Shown: positions 18,835 to 27,523, numbered from the stretch's first letter. The stretch is DNA of 64,000 bases from Xanthobacteraceae bacterium (GCA_019635585.1 JAHBZE010000001.1:744001-808000), one strand, 5' to 3'. Notes: generated from the letters alone by a model not told the origin. Made by a program: numbers and translations.

Positions 18835-18850
18835 GTAACCAGATAGTTAC
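18835..18850. promoter_or_regulatory. Operator-like palindrome, copy 2 (GTAACCAGATAGTTAC)
   Basis: Differs from copy 1 at two central positions. It lies in the 190-bp divergent region between the DHDPS-like gene (minus) and the binding-protein gene (plus), so one bound regulator could affect both. Flanked by T and A, giving an 18-bp inverted repeat. Confidence 0.75.
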
Positions 18851-18927
18851 ATCGAAACTTCGCCGCCTGTCGAGAACCGGAATCACCGGCCATACGCGGC
18901 GAATGGCTTTTACGGGAGGAAGGTCAG

Positions 18928-19941
18928 ATGAAAACTGCATTGAAACTCGCGTCTGCGATTTTCGCCGCGGCCCTGTTGGCTCCGGCGAGCGCGTCGGCGC
19001 AGAAGATTACCTTGACCCTGAACTGGGTCGTCGGCGGCGATCATGCGCCGTATTTCTACGCGCTGAAGAACGGCTGGTACAAACAGGCCGGTCTCGACCT
19101 CGACATCGAAGCGGGCCGCGGCTCGGCAGCGTCGGCGCAGAAAGTCGCCGCCGGTTCGTCGCAGATCGGTCTCTCCGATATGGCGGGCGTGCTCACCTTC
19201 ATCGGCAAGGGGGCGAATCTCGTCGGCGTGATGAACATCTACGCGAACTCGCCGCAGGGCATGTATTGGAAGAAGAGCTCCGGCATCAAGGGCATCAAGG
19301 ACCTCGTCGGCAAGCGCATCGGCAACCCGGCCGGCGACGGCGCGCGCACGATGTGGCCAGCGCTCGCGAAGGCGAACGGCATCGACCCGAACTCGGTGAT
19401 CTGGGTCAACATCGACGCGAACGCCAAGCTCGCGGCGCTGAAATCCGGTGCGATCGATGCGACCACCTCGTTTTTCAACCTGCACCACGTCTTCGCCCGC
19501 GAACTCGGCGACGACATGGGCTTCCTCGCCTGGCGCGACGGTGGCATCAACCCCTACGGCAACTCGCTAATCGTGAACGGCGACTGGCTGAAGGCGAACA
19601 AGGACAAGGTCGCCGCCTTCGTAAAGGTTACGCAGAAGGCTTTCGCGGAATGCGCGAAGAAGCCGGAACCCTGCATCCAGGCGATGGTCGACATGAATGG
19701 CGCGCTCAAGTTCGACAACGAGCTGACCAACTGGCACCTCGTTTCGATCCTGATGAGCGACGAGACCTCGAAGAACGTCGCGCTCGGCTGGCACGACGAC
19801 AAGCGCATGGCTTCCGACTACGCGCTCGTGAAGCAGTACATCGGTCTCGAGAAGGACTACGACATCAAGACTGCCTACACGAACGAGTTTCTCGACAAGA
19901 CCGTGAAGATGCCTCCGATCAACCCGCCGAAGCTTTACTGA
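18928..19941 (+). CDS. ABC transporter substrate-binding protein, NMT1/THI5-like
   Basis: 337 residues with a Sec signal peptide (MKTALKLASAIFAAALLAPA, cleavage near ASAQ). The mature part begins KITLTLNWVVGGDHAPYFYALKNGWYKQAGLDL, the standard opening of NMT1/SsuA-type periplasmic receptors. A strong GGGAGG lies before the ATG. It is divergent from, and matches by family, the permease and ATPase at 16-17.6 kb. Substrates of this family range from hydroxymethylpyrimidine to sulfonates and aromatic acids, so the ligand is open. Two cysteines in CAKKPEPC may form a disulfide. Confidence 0.9.
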   Translation: MKTALKLASAIFAAALLAPASASAQKITLTLNWVVGGDHAPYFYALKNGWYKQAGLDLDIEAGRGSAASAQKVAAGSSQIGLSDMAGVLTFIGKGANLVGVMNIYANSPQGMYWKKSSGIKGIKDLVGKRIGNPAGDGARTMWPALAKANGIDPNSVIWVNIDANAKLAALKSGAIDATTSFFNLHHVFARELGDDMGFLAWRDGGINPYGNSLIVNGDWLKANKDKVAAFVKVTQKAFAECAKKPEPCIQAMVDMNGALKFDNELTNWHLVSILMSDETSKNVALGWHDDKRMASDYALVKQYIGLEKDYDIKTAYTNEFLDKTVKMPPINPPKLY

Positions 19942-19961
19942 TCAAGGCGGACCGAAATGAG

Positions 19962-19990
19962 AAAGGGCCGGCGTTTCGCCGGCCCTTTTT
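19962..19990. terminator. Strong terminator between convergent genes
   Basis: A 12-bp stem (19962-19973 with 19977-19988) with a TTT loop and T-run on the plus strand serves the binding-protein gene. The minus-strand T-run is short, but the hairpin also lies just after the stop of the convergent GNAT gene, so it may act both ways. Confidence 0.9.
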
Positions 19991-19991
19991 G

Positions 19992-20849
19992 TTATCCCAG
20001 TTCCGGCCCTGCCACCGCGAAGGTATGCGGCAAATCCTGGAAGCTCTCACTGCGGCCAAGCATCATGCGCGTATAGGGCCGCTCGTGCACGAAACCCGTG
20101 GACCTGAGCCGTTCGATCAGCGCGGCCTTGTCGTCCATCACGTCGATATAGACCGGTGCTGCGACCGCTCCGGCCGCATATTCGAGCAGCGCTGCCGCGG
20201 TCTCCGGATCGTCTGCCACCAGCGGGCCGATCTGGGCGGCGCGCCGGCCCTTTCGCCCCAGTAGGAAGCCTGCGATTTTGCCACTCCTGCGTACAAGCGC
20301 TTCTGCTTCCGGCAACCGCCCACGCAGGCGAGACAAGACGGCGCTACGATCGGCGCCGAACCACTTCGCGTCATAGGTGCAAAGCTCGTTCCAGTCCTTA
20401 TCGGTTACCGGTTCGACCTCTAGCGGCGAAGTACCTTCCGATGTCTTTGCCCGCCCCTTCAACAACATGCGCTGGAACGGCCAGGAATCCTGAAAACCGA
20501 GACCGAGATAAACCTCGCGGCCCGCAGGCGTTGCATCGAGAATAGGAACGAGGCCGGCGGCAGTGATGGTTTCGATGCAGCGTTCCATCAACTGCGTTGC
20601 CAGCCCGCGCCGCCGATATTCGCCCGCGATCAATACCATGCTGATCCATGCGAATTTCCTGCCGTAAGGCAGCGTCGCCGCAGTCGCGACGATCCTGCCC
20701 CGGTCACGGATTGCGAAGACTGCGCCGAGATCGAGAAAAATGCGCCAGTCGGCTTCGGTCTGGTTCCAGCCCGCTTCCTTCACCAACGCATCGGCATCGC
20801 CGAGATCTTCCGGCCCAAGAAGACCGATCTTGGAATCAGAAGCTGCCAT
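19992..20849 (-). CDS. GNAT family N-acetyltransferase
   Basis: 285 residues. An N-terminal GNAT domain has the acetyl-CoA loop as GEYRRRGLATQLM (about 77-89) and LGLGFQDSWPFQRMLL. A second, weaker GNAT-like half follows, ending RSTGFVHERPYTRMMLG, as in the Acetyltransf_18 type. The target is unknown. The start lies 14 bp inside the end of the epimerase-like gene, so the two are probably co-transcribed, and it may inactivate or tailor an intermediate of the cluster. Confidence 0.82.
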   Translation of the reverse strand: MAASDSKIGLLGPEDLGDADALVKEAGWNQTEADWRIFLDLGAVFAIRDRGRIVATAATLPYGRKFAWISMVLIAGEYRRRGLATQLMERCIETITAAGLVPILDATPAGREVYLGLGFQDSWPFQRMLLKGRAKTSEGTSPLEVEPVTDKDWNELCTYDAKWFGADRSAVLSRLRGRLPEAEALVRRSGKIAGFLLGRKGRRAAQIGPLVADDPETAAALLEYAAGAVAAPVYIDVMDDKAALIERLRSTGFVHERPYTRMMLGRSESFQDLPHTFAVAGPELG

Positions 20850-21876
20850 CGCGGGTATCGTAATGGGTTTCCTTGCCGAGGCTGCGACGCCCGCGCGAAA
20901 TCCAGTCAGCGGTCCAGCGGATCATGCGCTCCAGCGGCACCGGCGGTTCGCCCAAAAGCTTTCTCGCCGCCGAAGTATTCACGAGCCACCCGTCGGCCGC
21001 CTCCTTGCCGGAAAACTGCGGCGTCTTGCCGAAGATATTGCCGAACTCGCCGGCCAGCCAGCGAATGCTGATTGTCTCCGGGCCGCTGATATTGATCGGG
21101 CTCGTCGGCGTAGTGCAGTGGCCGAGCATGCGCAGGATCATGTTGTTCGCGTCGCCCTGCCAGATCACGTTGACATGGCCCGCGGTGAGATCGATCTCGC
21201 GGCCAGCGAATACTTTCGAGGCGACGTCGTGCAGAACGCCGTAGCGCATGTCGATCGCGTAATTCAGGCGGATGATGCGGCCGGGCGTTTCGTACTTGCG
21301 GGAGAAGTGCTCGAACATCGCCTCGCGCGCGACGCAGGAATTCGCGTAAGCGCCGGGCGGCGGCACCGCATGCGCTTCCTCGGTCGCGCCGCCCTTCTCA
21401 ACATCGACATAGGGATAAACGCAGCCGGTCGAGAACGCGACGATGCGCGATTTCGCAAAAACTTCCGCGACCATCGCCGGCACATGCGCGTTCATCGCCC
21501 AGGTGAGATGCTCCGCGCCGGATGAGCCGAACTTGCGGCCCGCCATGAAGACGACGTTCGCCGCCCTCGGCAGTTTTTCGATGCTCGCGCGATCCAGAAG
21601 GTCGACCTCAACACACTCAATGTCCCAGGCTTGCAGCTTCTCGCGAAGGCCGGCCTCGGAGAAACGGGCAACGCCGATCACGCGGCGCGACGGGTCGGCG
21701 CGTTTGGCGAGCCGCGCCAGCGTCGGTCCCATCTTTCCGCCCACGCCCAGTACAAGAATGTCACCCGGCGCACTTCGCAGATCTACCCGCAACAGATCAT
21801 TGGGCCGCGTCATGAAGTCTTCGAGTTCCGCCTCGTCGCGGAAACTCTCCGGCAACGAGCCTGCCGCAGCGTTCAT
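20836..21876 (-). CDS. NAD-dependent epimerase/dehydratase family protein with altered catalytic Lys
   Basis: 346 residues, extended-SDR fold: ILVLGVGGKMGPTLARLAK (Rossmann, about 40), FMAGRKFGSSG, and STGCVYPYV. The position of the YxxxK catalytic pair reads YANSC, so the lysine appears replaced by Cys; the Tyr remains. This is a diverged branch, and classical epimerase chemistry should not be assumed. Divergent from the MetE-core gene, with palindrome copy 3 between them, and followed by the GNAT gene. Confidence 0.84.
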   Translation of the reverse strand: MNAAAGSLPESFRDEAELEDFMTRPNDLLRVDLRSAPGDILVLGVGGKMGPTLARLAKRADPSRRVIGVARFSEAGLREKLQAWDIECVEVDLLDRASIEKLPRAANVVFMAGRKFGSSGAEHLTWAMNAHVPAMVAEVFAKSRIVAFSTGCVYPYVDVEKGGATEEAHAVPPPGAYANSCVAREAMFEHFSRKYETPGRIIRLNYAIDMRYGVLHDVASKVFAGREIDLTAGHVNVIWQGDANNMILRMLGHCTTPTSPINISGPETISIRWLAGEFGNIFGKTPQFSGKEAADGWLVNTSAARKLLGEPPVPLERMIRWTADWISRGRRSLGKETHYDTRDGSF

Positions 21877-21901
21877 GGCGTCTCCCTTTCGTTCGTTCTT
21901 G

Positions 21902-21931
21902 TTGGCGCTTGCGCGGCGGACGCGCTATAAG
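21902..21931 (+). promoter_or_regulatory. Probable promoter of the MetE-core gene
   Basis: TTGGCG (21902-21907), 18-bp spacer, TATAAG (21926-21931). Palindrome copy 3 begins at the last base of the -10 element. This is the same geometry as at the other two sites. Confidence 0.5.
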
Positions 21932-21946
21932 TAACCAGTTAGATAC
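21931..21946. promoter_or_regulatory. Operator-like palindrome, copy 3 (GTAACCAGTTAGATAC)
   Basis: One arm deviates (GATAC for GTTAC), but the left ten bases match copies 1 and 2 closely. It lies in the 131-bp divergent region between the epimerase-like gene and the MetE-core gene. Confidence 0.68.
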
Positions 21947-22007
21947 TTGCGATCTTAGGGCGCAAAAAGATGCCCGGCAACCGCCGCAAATGGCGAGGGA
22001 GTGAAAC

Positions 22008-23033
22008 ATGAGTACTGCAGCACGCATTCAAACCACCGTCGTCGGCTCCTATCCGGTGCCCGAATGGCTCACCGCCCTTCCCTCCGAGCAGGCGGTGATC
22101 GACGCGACCCGCGTCGTGCTGCACACGCAGGAACAGGCCGGGATCGATCTCGTTTGCGACGGCGAGCTTTCACGCTTCGACGTCAATCACCCCGAGACCA
22201 ACGGCATGATCGAATATTTCGTGCGGCCGATGGCGGGCATCCGCACCGAAATAACGTTCGAGGAACTGGTCGAATACCGCGCGAAAAGCTCGATGCGCTT
22301 CCGCACGCGTCCGCCTGGACTGGTCGACGGACCGGTCAGCTCCGGCACGCTCGACCTGCCGCAGGCTTATCAGCGCGCGCGGGCACTCACGAAGAAGCCG
22401 TTCAAGTTCACCGTGACCGGCCCGCACATGCTCGCGAAGACGCTGCTCGACAAACATTACAAGTCGCTGCCCGATCTTTCCTTCGCGATCGCCGACGCGC
22501 TCGCGGCGCAGGTGAAATATATCGACGCCGACGTCGTGCAGATCGACGAAGCGAACCTTCCCGGCAGCCCGAGCGAATGGGAATGGGCGGCGGAAGCGAT
22601 GAACCGCGTGCTGAAGGCGGTGAAGACAAAGCCCGCCGTGCATCTTTGCTTCGGCAATTACGGCGGCCAGACGATCCAGAAAGGTACCTGGAATCAACTG
22701 ATGAAGTATCTGAACGCGCTGCATTGCGACCACATCGTGATGGAGAACGCGCATCGCCCGGCGGAAGAACTCGCCGCGTTCCGCGAACTGAAACCGGAGA
22801 TCGGTTTCGGCCTCGGCGTCGTCGACATCAAATCGACCGTGATCGAAAGTGCGGATTCCATCGCACGCCAGATCGAGCGCGCGGAAACCATGATCGGCGC
22901 GGGCCGCGTGAAATACATTCACCCGGACTGCGGTTTCTGGATGCTGAAGCGCTCGATCGCTGACGGCAAGATCCGCGCGCTGGTCGAAGGCCGCGATCTC
23001 TACGAAGGACGCAGCCAGACACGGGTGGCTTAG
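22008..23033 (+). CDS. Stand-alone MetE core (cobalamin-independent methyltransferase family)
   Basis: 341 residues, equal to the C-terminal catalytic barrel of MetE without the N-terminal half. All four zinc ligands are visible: HLCFGNYGG (His and Cys), VMENAHRP (Glu), and HPDCGFWML (Cys). The N-terminal TTVVGSYPVPEWL and DLVCDGELSRFD are typical. GAGGGAG lies about 8 nt before the ATG. Full-length MetE makes methionine from methyl-tetrahydrofolate; short cores use other methyl donors or need partners. Placement in a catabolic cluster with a shared operator suggests methyl removal from the substrate (inference). Confidence 0.88.
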   Translation: MSTAARIQTTVVGSYPVPEWLTALPSEQAVIDATRVVLHTQEQAGIDLVCDGELSRFDVNHPETNGMIEYFVRPMAGIRTEITFEELVEYRAKSSMRFRTRPPGLVDGPVSSGTLDLPQAYQRARALTKKPFKFTVTGPHMLAKTLLDKHYKSLPDLSFAIADALAAQVKYIDADVVQIDEANLPGSPSEWEWAAEAMNRVLKAVKTKPAVHLCFGNYGGQTIQKGTWNQLMKYLNALHCDHIVMENAHRPAEELAAFRELKPEIGFGLGVVDIKSTVIESADSIARQIERAETMIGAGRVKYIHPDCGFWMLKRSIADGKIRALVEGRDLYEGRSQTRVA

Positions 23034-24424
23034 AGCCGCATCATCACTTCGCGAAACCGCGCGACCGGCGCGGGATTGCGGAGCATGGTGAGCGGCATCG
23101 AGAAATGTCCGCGATCCCAGACGAAGCGGTTTTCGTCGGGCACACCCCAGGAATCGATCAGGCTCAGGCCGCTTGCATAAGGCGTGATACGGTCGCGCTT
23201 GCCGAGCACGGTGACGATACGTTCAGGCTTCACCGCCGGAAGCAGCGCGGGGTCCAAGAGGCCCAAGCCCTGCTCGATCCGTTCGCGGTTCCAGCCGTTC
23301 GTCTCGGCGTTCACATCGACGCCGAGCAAGCCCGCCATGTCGCCTCCGAAGGTGGCGTCACTCATCCGGCCCGAGTGTGTAATCAGGAACAGGCCGTCGG
23401 CGCGCAGATTTTCGTCGTGCGCGCCAATTTTTTCCGCCGCGAACTGCGCGATCAGGGCGCCGAGACTGGTGCCGCCGAACGCAAGGGACCCGCGCGAAGT
23501 TTCGCGCGCCCATTTCGCGAGCACCGCCCATTCCTGCGCGGCGCCCGTGAAGGCGTCGAACAGTCCGCCGGGAATGCGCGCCATCATCGGCTGACCGCCG
23601 AAGCTGCCGGGCGCACGCCTGCGGCCGTGCCACGGCGCGACCGGGCGAATGACGCGAAAACCTTCGGCGCGGAGCGTGCGCGCTTCGTCGATCAGCCCGC
23701 GCCAGTGATCGAACTCGATGCAGATGCCGTGACCGAAGATGACAGTCGGCGGATTCTCGACGCCGCGTGGCTCCAGCACGCGCGCGTAAACCGTGTCGCC
23801 GAGCAGCGCCGACGGGCTTTGAAACCGCAGCCAGAAATCGGTGCCAGCGGCGCGCTCCACGCGCTTCGACACTTCGATTTGCGTTCCCGCACCAAGGCCA
23901 TCGAACGAGAGCCGCTCGAATTGCGCGCCATAGATCGTTGCGATCTCTTCCGGGCTCTGCGTCTGCTGCCTGATGCGCGGGAGGTTGTCGCCCCTCAGCA
24001 TGAAGCCGAAATGGCGGCGCGCGAGATTATAGGCGTGGCTCGCCGCGTAACGCGCCCCTTCCAGCTCACGACGCGCCTCAGGTCCTTCGGTGCCGTTTCC
24101 GAAGAAAGCTTTCTGCCATTCGGCTTCCTTCCGAAGCGCAATGTCGCGGGCGGCGGCGGTTTTCACAAGCGCCTCCATCAGCCTCTTTTCGTTCGCGCTT
24201 CGTCGCGGCAGCCCGGCGGCGTCAAAGAAGCGATCGGCTGACGTGCCGGCCTGTTCGGCGGCCGCCCACAGCAGTGACGAAGGCACGAATAGCCGCCGCA
24301 AAGCCCAGGAGCTGACCGGGTCGAACCACGGCCAGCCAAAGGCGTAGCCTTTCAGCGTGCGGCCCCAGTTGCGCCGGGGCCGGGCTTTGTATTGCATAGT
24401 GTCGGGCTGATCGGTCAGGGACAT
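23030..24424 (-). CDS. Alpha/beta hydrolase
   Basis: 464 residues with a long, non-hydrolase N-terminal extension (about 190 residues, helical, Arg-rich) before the hydrolase core. Core motifs: VIFGHGICIEFDHW (oxyanion region), nucleophile elbow GGTSLGALIAQF, acid VLGKRDRITPYA, and His in VWDRGHFSMPL. The substrate is unknown. Its stop overlaps the MetE-core stop by 4 bp in convergent orientation. An alternative ATG lies nine codons downstream (MQYKARP). Confidence 0.8.
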   Translation of the reverse strand: MSLTDQPDTMQYKARPRRNWGRTLKGYAFGWPWFDPVSSWALRRLFVPSSLLWAAAEQAGTSADRFFDAAGLPRRSANEKRLMEALVKTAAARDIALRKEAEWQKAFFGNGTEGPEARRELEGARYAASHAYNLARRHFGFMLRGDNLPRIRQQTQSPEEIATIYGAQFERLSFDGLGAGTQIEVSKRVERAAGTDFWLRFQSPSALLGDTVYARVLEPRGVENPPTVIFGHGICIEFDHWRGLIDEARTLRAEGFRVIRPVAPWHGRRRAPGSFGGQPMMARIPGGLFDAFTGAAQEWAVLAKWARETSRGSLAFGGTSLGALIAQFAAEKIGAHDENLRADGLFLITHSGRMSDATFGGDMAGLLGVDVNAETNGWNRERIEQGLGLLDPALLPAVKPERIVTVLGKRDRITPYASGLSLIDSWGVPDENRFVWDRGHFSMPLTMLRNPAPVARFREVMMRL

Positions 24425-24502
24425 AAGAACCGGCGGTCCAAGGGGAAGCGTTGCAATAGCGGATCGTCGATCCGCCGTCTCGCAGGGGTTGAGGGCAGAA
24501 TT

Positions 24503-25996
24503 ATGTGGTCGGAAGTCGCGCTGCCGCTCTGGCTTGTCATAATTATTTCGTGTCTTGCGGCGCTCGCCTTTCTAGACCGGCTGCTCCTTCCAAGCGTGCG
24601 CTGGGCGCTCCGGCGGCGGGCGAACAAGGCAATCGGCGAGCTAAACACGCGGCTCCGGCTCCAGATCAAGCCCTTCAAGCTCACCAAGCGGCAGGTCTTG
24701 ATGGACCGGCTGGTGTACGACCCGGAAGTGCTGCACGCGATCGACGAAACCGCGCGCGAGCAGAAAATCCCGCGCGAGGTGCTGCTCGAAAAGGTGAAGC
24801 GCTACGCCGGCGAGATCGTGCCGTCGTTTTCCGCTTATGCCTATTTCAGGGTCGGGACACGGATCGCGAAGCGGATTTCAGAAACGCTCTATCGCGTACG
24901 GATCGGATTCCGGAACGAGGAGGCGTTCGCAAAGGTCGATCCGGACTCCTCAGTGGTGTTCGTCATCAATCACCGCTCCAACATGGATTATGTGCTCGTG
25001 ACCTATGTCGCAGCGCAATCCTCCGCGCTCTCCTACGCGGTCGGCGAATGGGCGCAGATCTGGGGCCTGCGCAATCTCATCCGCTCGATGGGCGCATATT
25101 TCATCCGGCGCGACTCGCGCGACGCGCTCTACCGAAAAGTATTGTCACGATACGTGCACATGGCGACGGCATCGGGCGTGGTGCAGGCAATATTCCCCGA
25201 AGGCGGCCTCTCGCGGGATGGCAAACTGCGACCGCCGAAATTCGGCCTGCTCAGCTACATGGTGGCGGCGTTCGATCCGAAAGGGCCGAAAGATGTCGTC
25301 TTTGTGCCGGTCGGCGTGAACTACGATCGCGTACTCGAAGACCGCATGCTGACGAGTGCGGCAAACACCGAGCCCGGCAAGCGGCCAGTATTCGGCTTCA
25401 ACCTTTTCACGTTCCTGCGGCACTTCTTCCGCCATGTCCGGCTCGCGCTGCGCGGCGAGTGGTACCGCTACGGCTATACCTGCGTGAGCTTCGGAGAGCC
25501 GTTCTCGCTCAAGCAGTATGTTACCGAGCGCAAGATCGATTTCCGCGACCTGCCCGACGAGCAGCGTCACGCTGAAATCGAACGGTTAGGTGCGAAGCTG
25601 ATGGATGCGGTCGGCAAGGTCGTGCCGGCACTCCCCGTTTCGCTGGTCGCGACCGCGCTGCTCGATGCGCAGCCCTCGCCGCTCTCGCTGTTCGACATCA
25701 AGGCGCGCGTCTCGAAGCTTATCGAAACGCTGGAAGCGTCGAAAGCCTATGTGCACATCCCGCGTGCCGACCGCGACTACGCAATCGAGGTGGGTCTACG
25801 GATGCTAACGCTGCGGCACATCGTAAACGAAGCTGACGGGATTTATTCGGCCAATCCGGCCGATCTTCATATCCTGCGCTACTACGCAAATGCGATCGCG
25901 CATCTTTTGCCGGACGCTTCCGCCGCAGGCGAGATCGCGTTGCCCGAAGCGACAGTCTCGTCTTCATCGCAGGTTCGCGCCGTTCCCGCCGAGTAA
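24503..25996 (+). CDS. PlsB-like glycerol-3-phosphate/lysophosphatidate acyltransferase
   Basis: 497 residues starting MWSEVALPLWLVIIISC with GAGGG upstream of the ATG; an upstream in-frame start overlaps the divergent hydrolase. One N-terminal membrane segment anchors the protein. The acyltransferase HX4D motif is NHRSNMDY (about 156-163), followed by FPEGGLSRDGKL. It transfers a fatty acyl group to a glycerol phosphate in membrane lipid synthesis. It is shorter than E. coli PlsB (about 807 residues), as usual in alphaproteobacterial versions. Confidence 0.86.
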   Translation: MWSEVALPLWLVIIISCLAALAFLDRLLLPSVRWALRRRANKAIGELNTRLRLQIKPFKLTKRQVLMDRLVYDPEVLHAIDETAREQKIPREVLLEKVKRYAGEIVPSFSAYAYFRVGTRIAKRISETLYRVRIGFRNEEAFAKVDPDSSVVFVINHRSNMDYVLVTYVAAQSSALSYAVGEWAQIWGLRNLIRSMGAYFIRRDSRDALYRKVLSRYVHMATASGVVQAIFPEGGLSRDGKLRPPKFGLLSYMVAAFDPKGPKDVVFVPVGVNYDRVLEDRMLTSAANTEPGKRPVFGFNLFTFLRHFFRHVRLALRGEWYRYGYTCVSFGEPFSLKQYVTERKIDFRDLPDEQRHAEIERLGAKLMDAVGKVVPALPVSLVATALLDAQPSPLSLFDIKARVSKLIETLEASKAYVHIPRADRDYAIEVGLRMLTLRHIVNEADGIYSANPADLHILRYYANAIAHLLPDASAAGEIALPEATVSSSSQVRAVPAE

Positions 25997-27229
25997 TCAC
26001 CGCGAAAGCCAGCGCGGAACGCCCCTGCCCGCCGCGACGCCGGTTGCGAAAGAAGCCTGCAACAGATAGCCGCCGGTCGGCGCTTCCCAATCCAGCATTT
26101 CGCCGGCCGCGAAGACACCGGGCAATTTCCGTAACATGAAATTTTCGTCCAGTTCTTCGAACCGGATTCCGCCGGCGGTCGAGATCGCAGTTTCGACCGC
26201 CGCGATGCCGGTGAGCGTGACCGGTAGCGCGTTGACGAGCGAGGCGAGTTCGTCCGGCTGCATCTCAGTGAGGCGGCGATGTTCTTTCGCCGCCCATTCC
26301 TGCAACAGCGCGACTGCGACCGGAGACAGGTTCGCGGTCTTTCGCAGAAAATTCGAGAACGACTGCTTGCCGCGCGAAGCGGCAAGCCGCGCGGCGAGCG
26401 CTTCCCTATCCAAATCCGGACGTAGTGAAATAAGCAGCGTGGCGCTTCCGTTCGCCACGACTTCTTCGCGCAAGCGAGACGAAAGCGCATAGACCGCGCC
26501 GCCCTCGATGCCGTATGCCGCAATCGTCGCTTCGCCGCGAACGGAAACGTCGCCGAACGAAAGCGCGATGCGTTTCAGCGGCGTGCCTTGAAAGCGATCA
26601 CGAAACAGCGGCGACCATTCGACCTTGAATCCGGAATTGGCCGGCTGGAGCGGCGCGAGATCAATGCCTCGTTGGGAAAGCATTTCCGCCCATGCGCCAT
26701 CGGAGCCCAGCCGCGGCCAGCTTGCGCCACCGAGCGCAAGCACCACGGCCTCGGCTTTTGTGGCGATCCTTCCTTTCGGCGTATCGAACGACAACGCGCC
26801 CGCGTCGTCCCAACCGAGCCAGCGATGCCGGAATTCGAACGAAACGCCGGTCTCGTCGAGCTTTCGCAGCCACGCGCGCAAGAGCGGGGATGCCTTGAAG
26901 GCTTCCGGGAAAATGCGGCCGCTCGAACCTTCGAAGGTTTTCTGGCCCAGCTCCTCGCTCCACTCGCGCAGCTTCGCGGGCGGAAAGGATTCGAGTACCG
27001 CACGCAACGCCTCGGCGCGTTCGCCATAACGGCGGAGAAAATCCCCGAACGGCTCGCCATGCGTGAGGTTGAGTCCGCCGCGGCCGGCAAGCAGAAACTT
27101 CCGTCCCGCCGACGGCATTCGGTCATAGACGGTAACGCGCAGACCGGCTTTCCCCATTTCCTCGGCGGCGATCAGGCCGGCAGGCCCCGCGCCGATCACA
27201 GCGACATTTCTCGAACCTGTTTCGTCCAT
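25997..27229 (-). CDS. HI0933/TIGR03862-type NAD(P)/FAD-dependent oxidoreductase
   Basis: 410 residues from ATG 27229 (MDETGSRNVAVIGAGPAG); a GTG three codons earlier is possible. FAD-binding motif AVIGAGPAGLIAAEEMGKAG, then LLAGRGGLNLTHGEP, typical of HI0933-like flavoproteins. The C-terminal FAAGEMLDWEAPTGGYLLQ is the second flavin motif. The physiological reaction is not established for most of the family. It abuts the PlsB-like stop (convergent) and follows the GIY-YIG gene closely. Confidence 0.87.
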   Translation of the reverse strand: MDETGSRNVAVIGAGPAGLIAAEEMGKAGLRVTVYDRMPSAGRKFLLAGRGGLNLTHGEPFGDFLRRYGERAEALRAVLESFPPAKLREWSEELGQKTFEGSSGRIFPEAFKASPLLRAWLRKLDETGVSFEFRHRWLGWDDAGALSFDTPKGRIATKAEAVVLALGGASWPRLGSDGAWAEMLSQRGIDLAPLQPANSGFKVEWSPLFRDRFQGTPLKRIALSFGDVSVRGEATIAAYGIEGGAVYALSSRLREEVVANGSATLLISLRPDLDREALAARLAASRGKQSFSNFLRKTANLSPVAVALLQEWAAKEHRRLTEMQPDELASLVNALPVTLTGIAAVETAISTAGGIRFEELDENFMLRKLPGVFAAGEMLDWEAPTGGYLLQASFATGVAAGRGVPRWLSR

Positions 27230-27238
27230 CGCAATCAC

Positions 27239-27523
27239 TTACGCGATCGGCGTCATCAGCGAAATCCCGGCACTCAATTTCTTGCGGAAGCCGCGTTCGC
27301 GCTTCAGAAAATATTCGCGTTGCATGGCGCCACGGCGGTTCGAGAAATACTCGACATAAAGCAATTTCCACGCACGGCCGCGGGTCGAGCGCGCGCCCCT
27401 GCCGCTGTTGTGCCGCGAGAGCCGCTTGCCGATGTCGTTGGTCCAGCCGACATACGTGCGGACGCCATGCCGGTCGGAACAGCCGAGCACATAGACGAAG
27501 CAAAGAGTCGCGGCTTGGCTCAA
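27239..27523 (-). CDS. GIY-YIG nuclease family protein
   Basis: 94 residues if read from the TTG at 27523, which overlaps the Nudix stop (TTGA). The single domain has FVYVLGCSD...RTYVGWTND (the GIY-YIG equivalent with YV and YVG), Arg in DIGKRLSRHN, and Glu-containing QREYFLKRERG. Stand-alone small proteins of this UPF0213 type are common and poorly understood. A longer reading reaching 27685 would overlap the Nudix gene by about 165 bp and has no domain sequence there. Start uncertain. Confidence 0.75.
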   Translation of the reverse strand: MSQAATLCFVYVLGCSDRHGVRTYVGWTNDIGKRLSRHNSGRGARSTRGRAWKLLYVEYFSNRRGAMQREYFLKRERGFRKKLSAGISLMTPIA

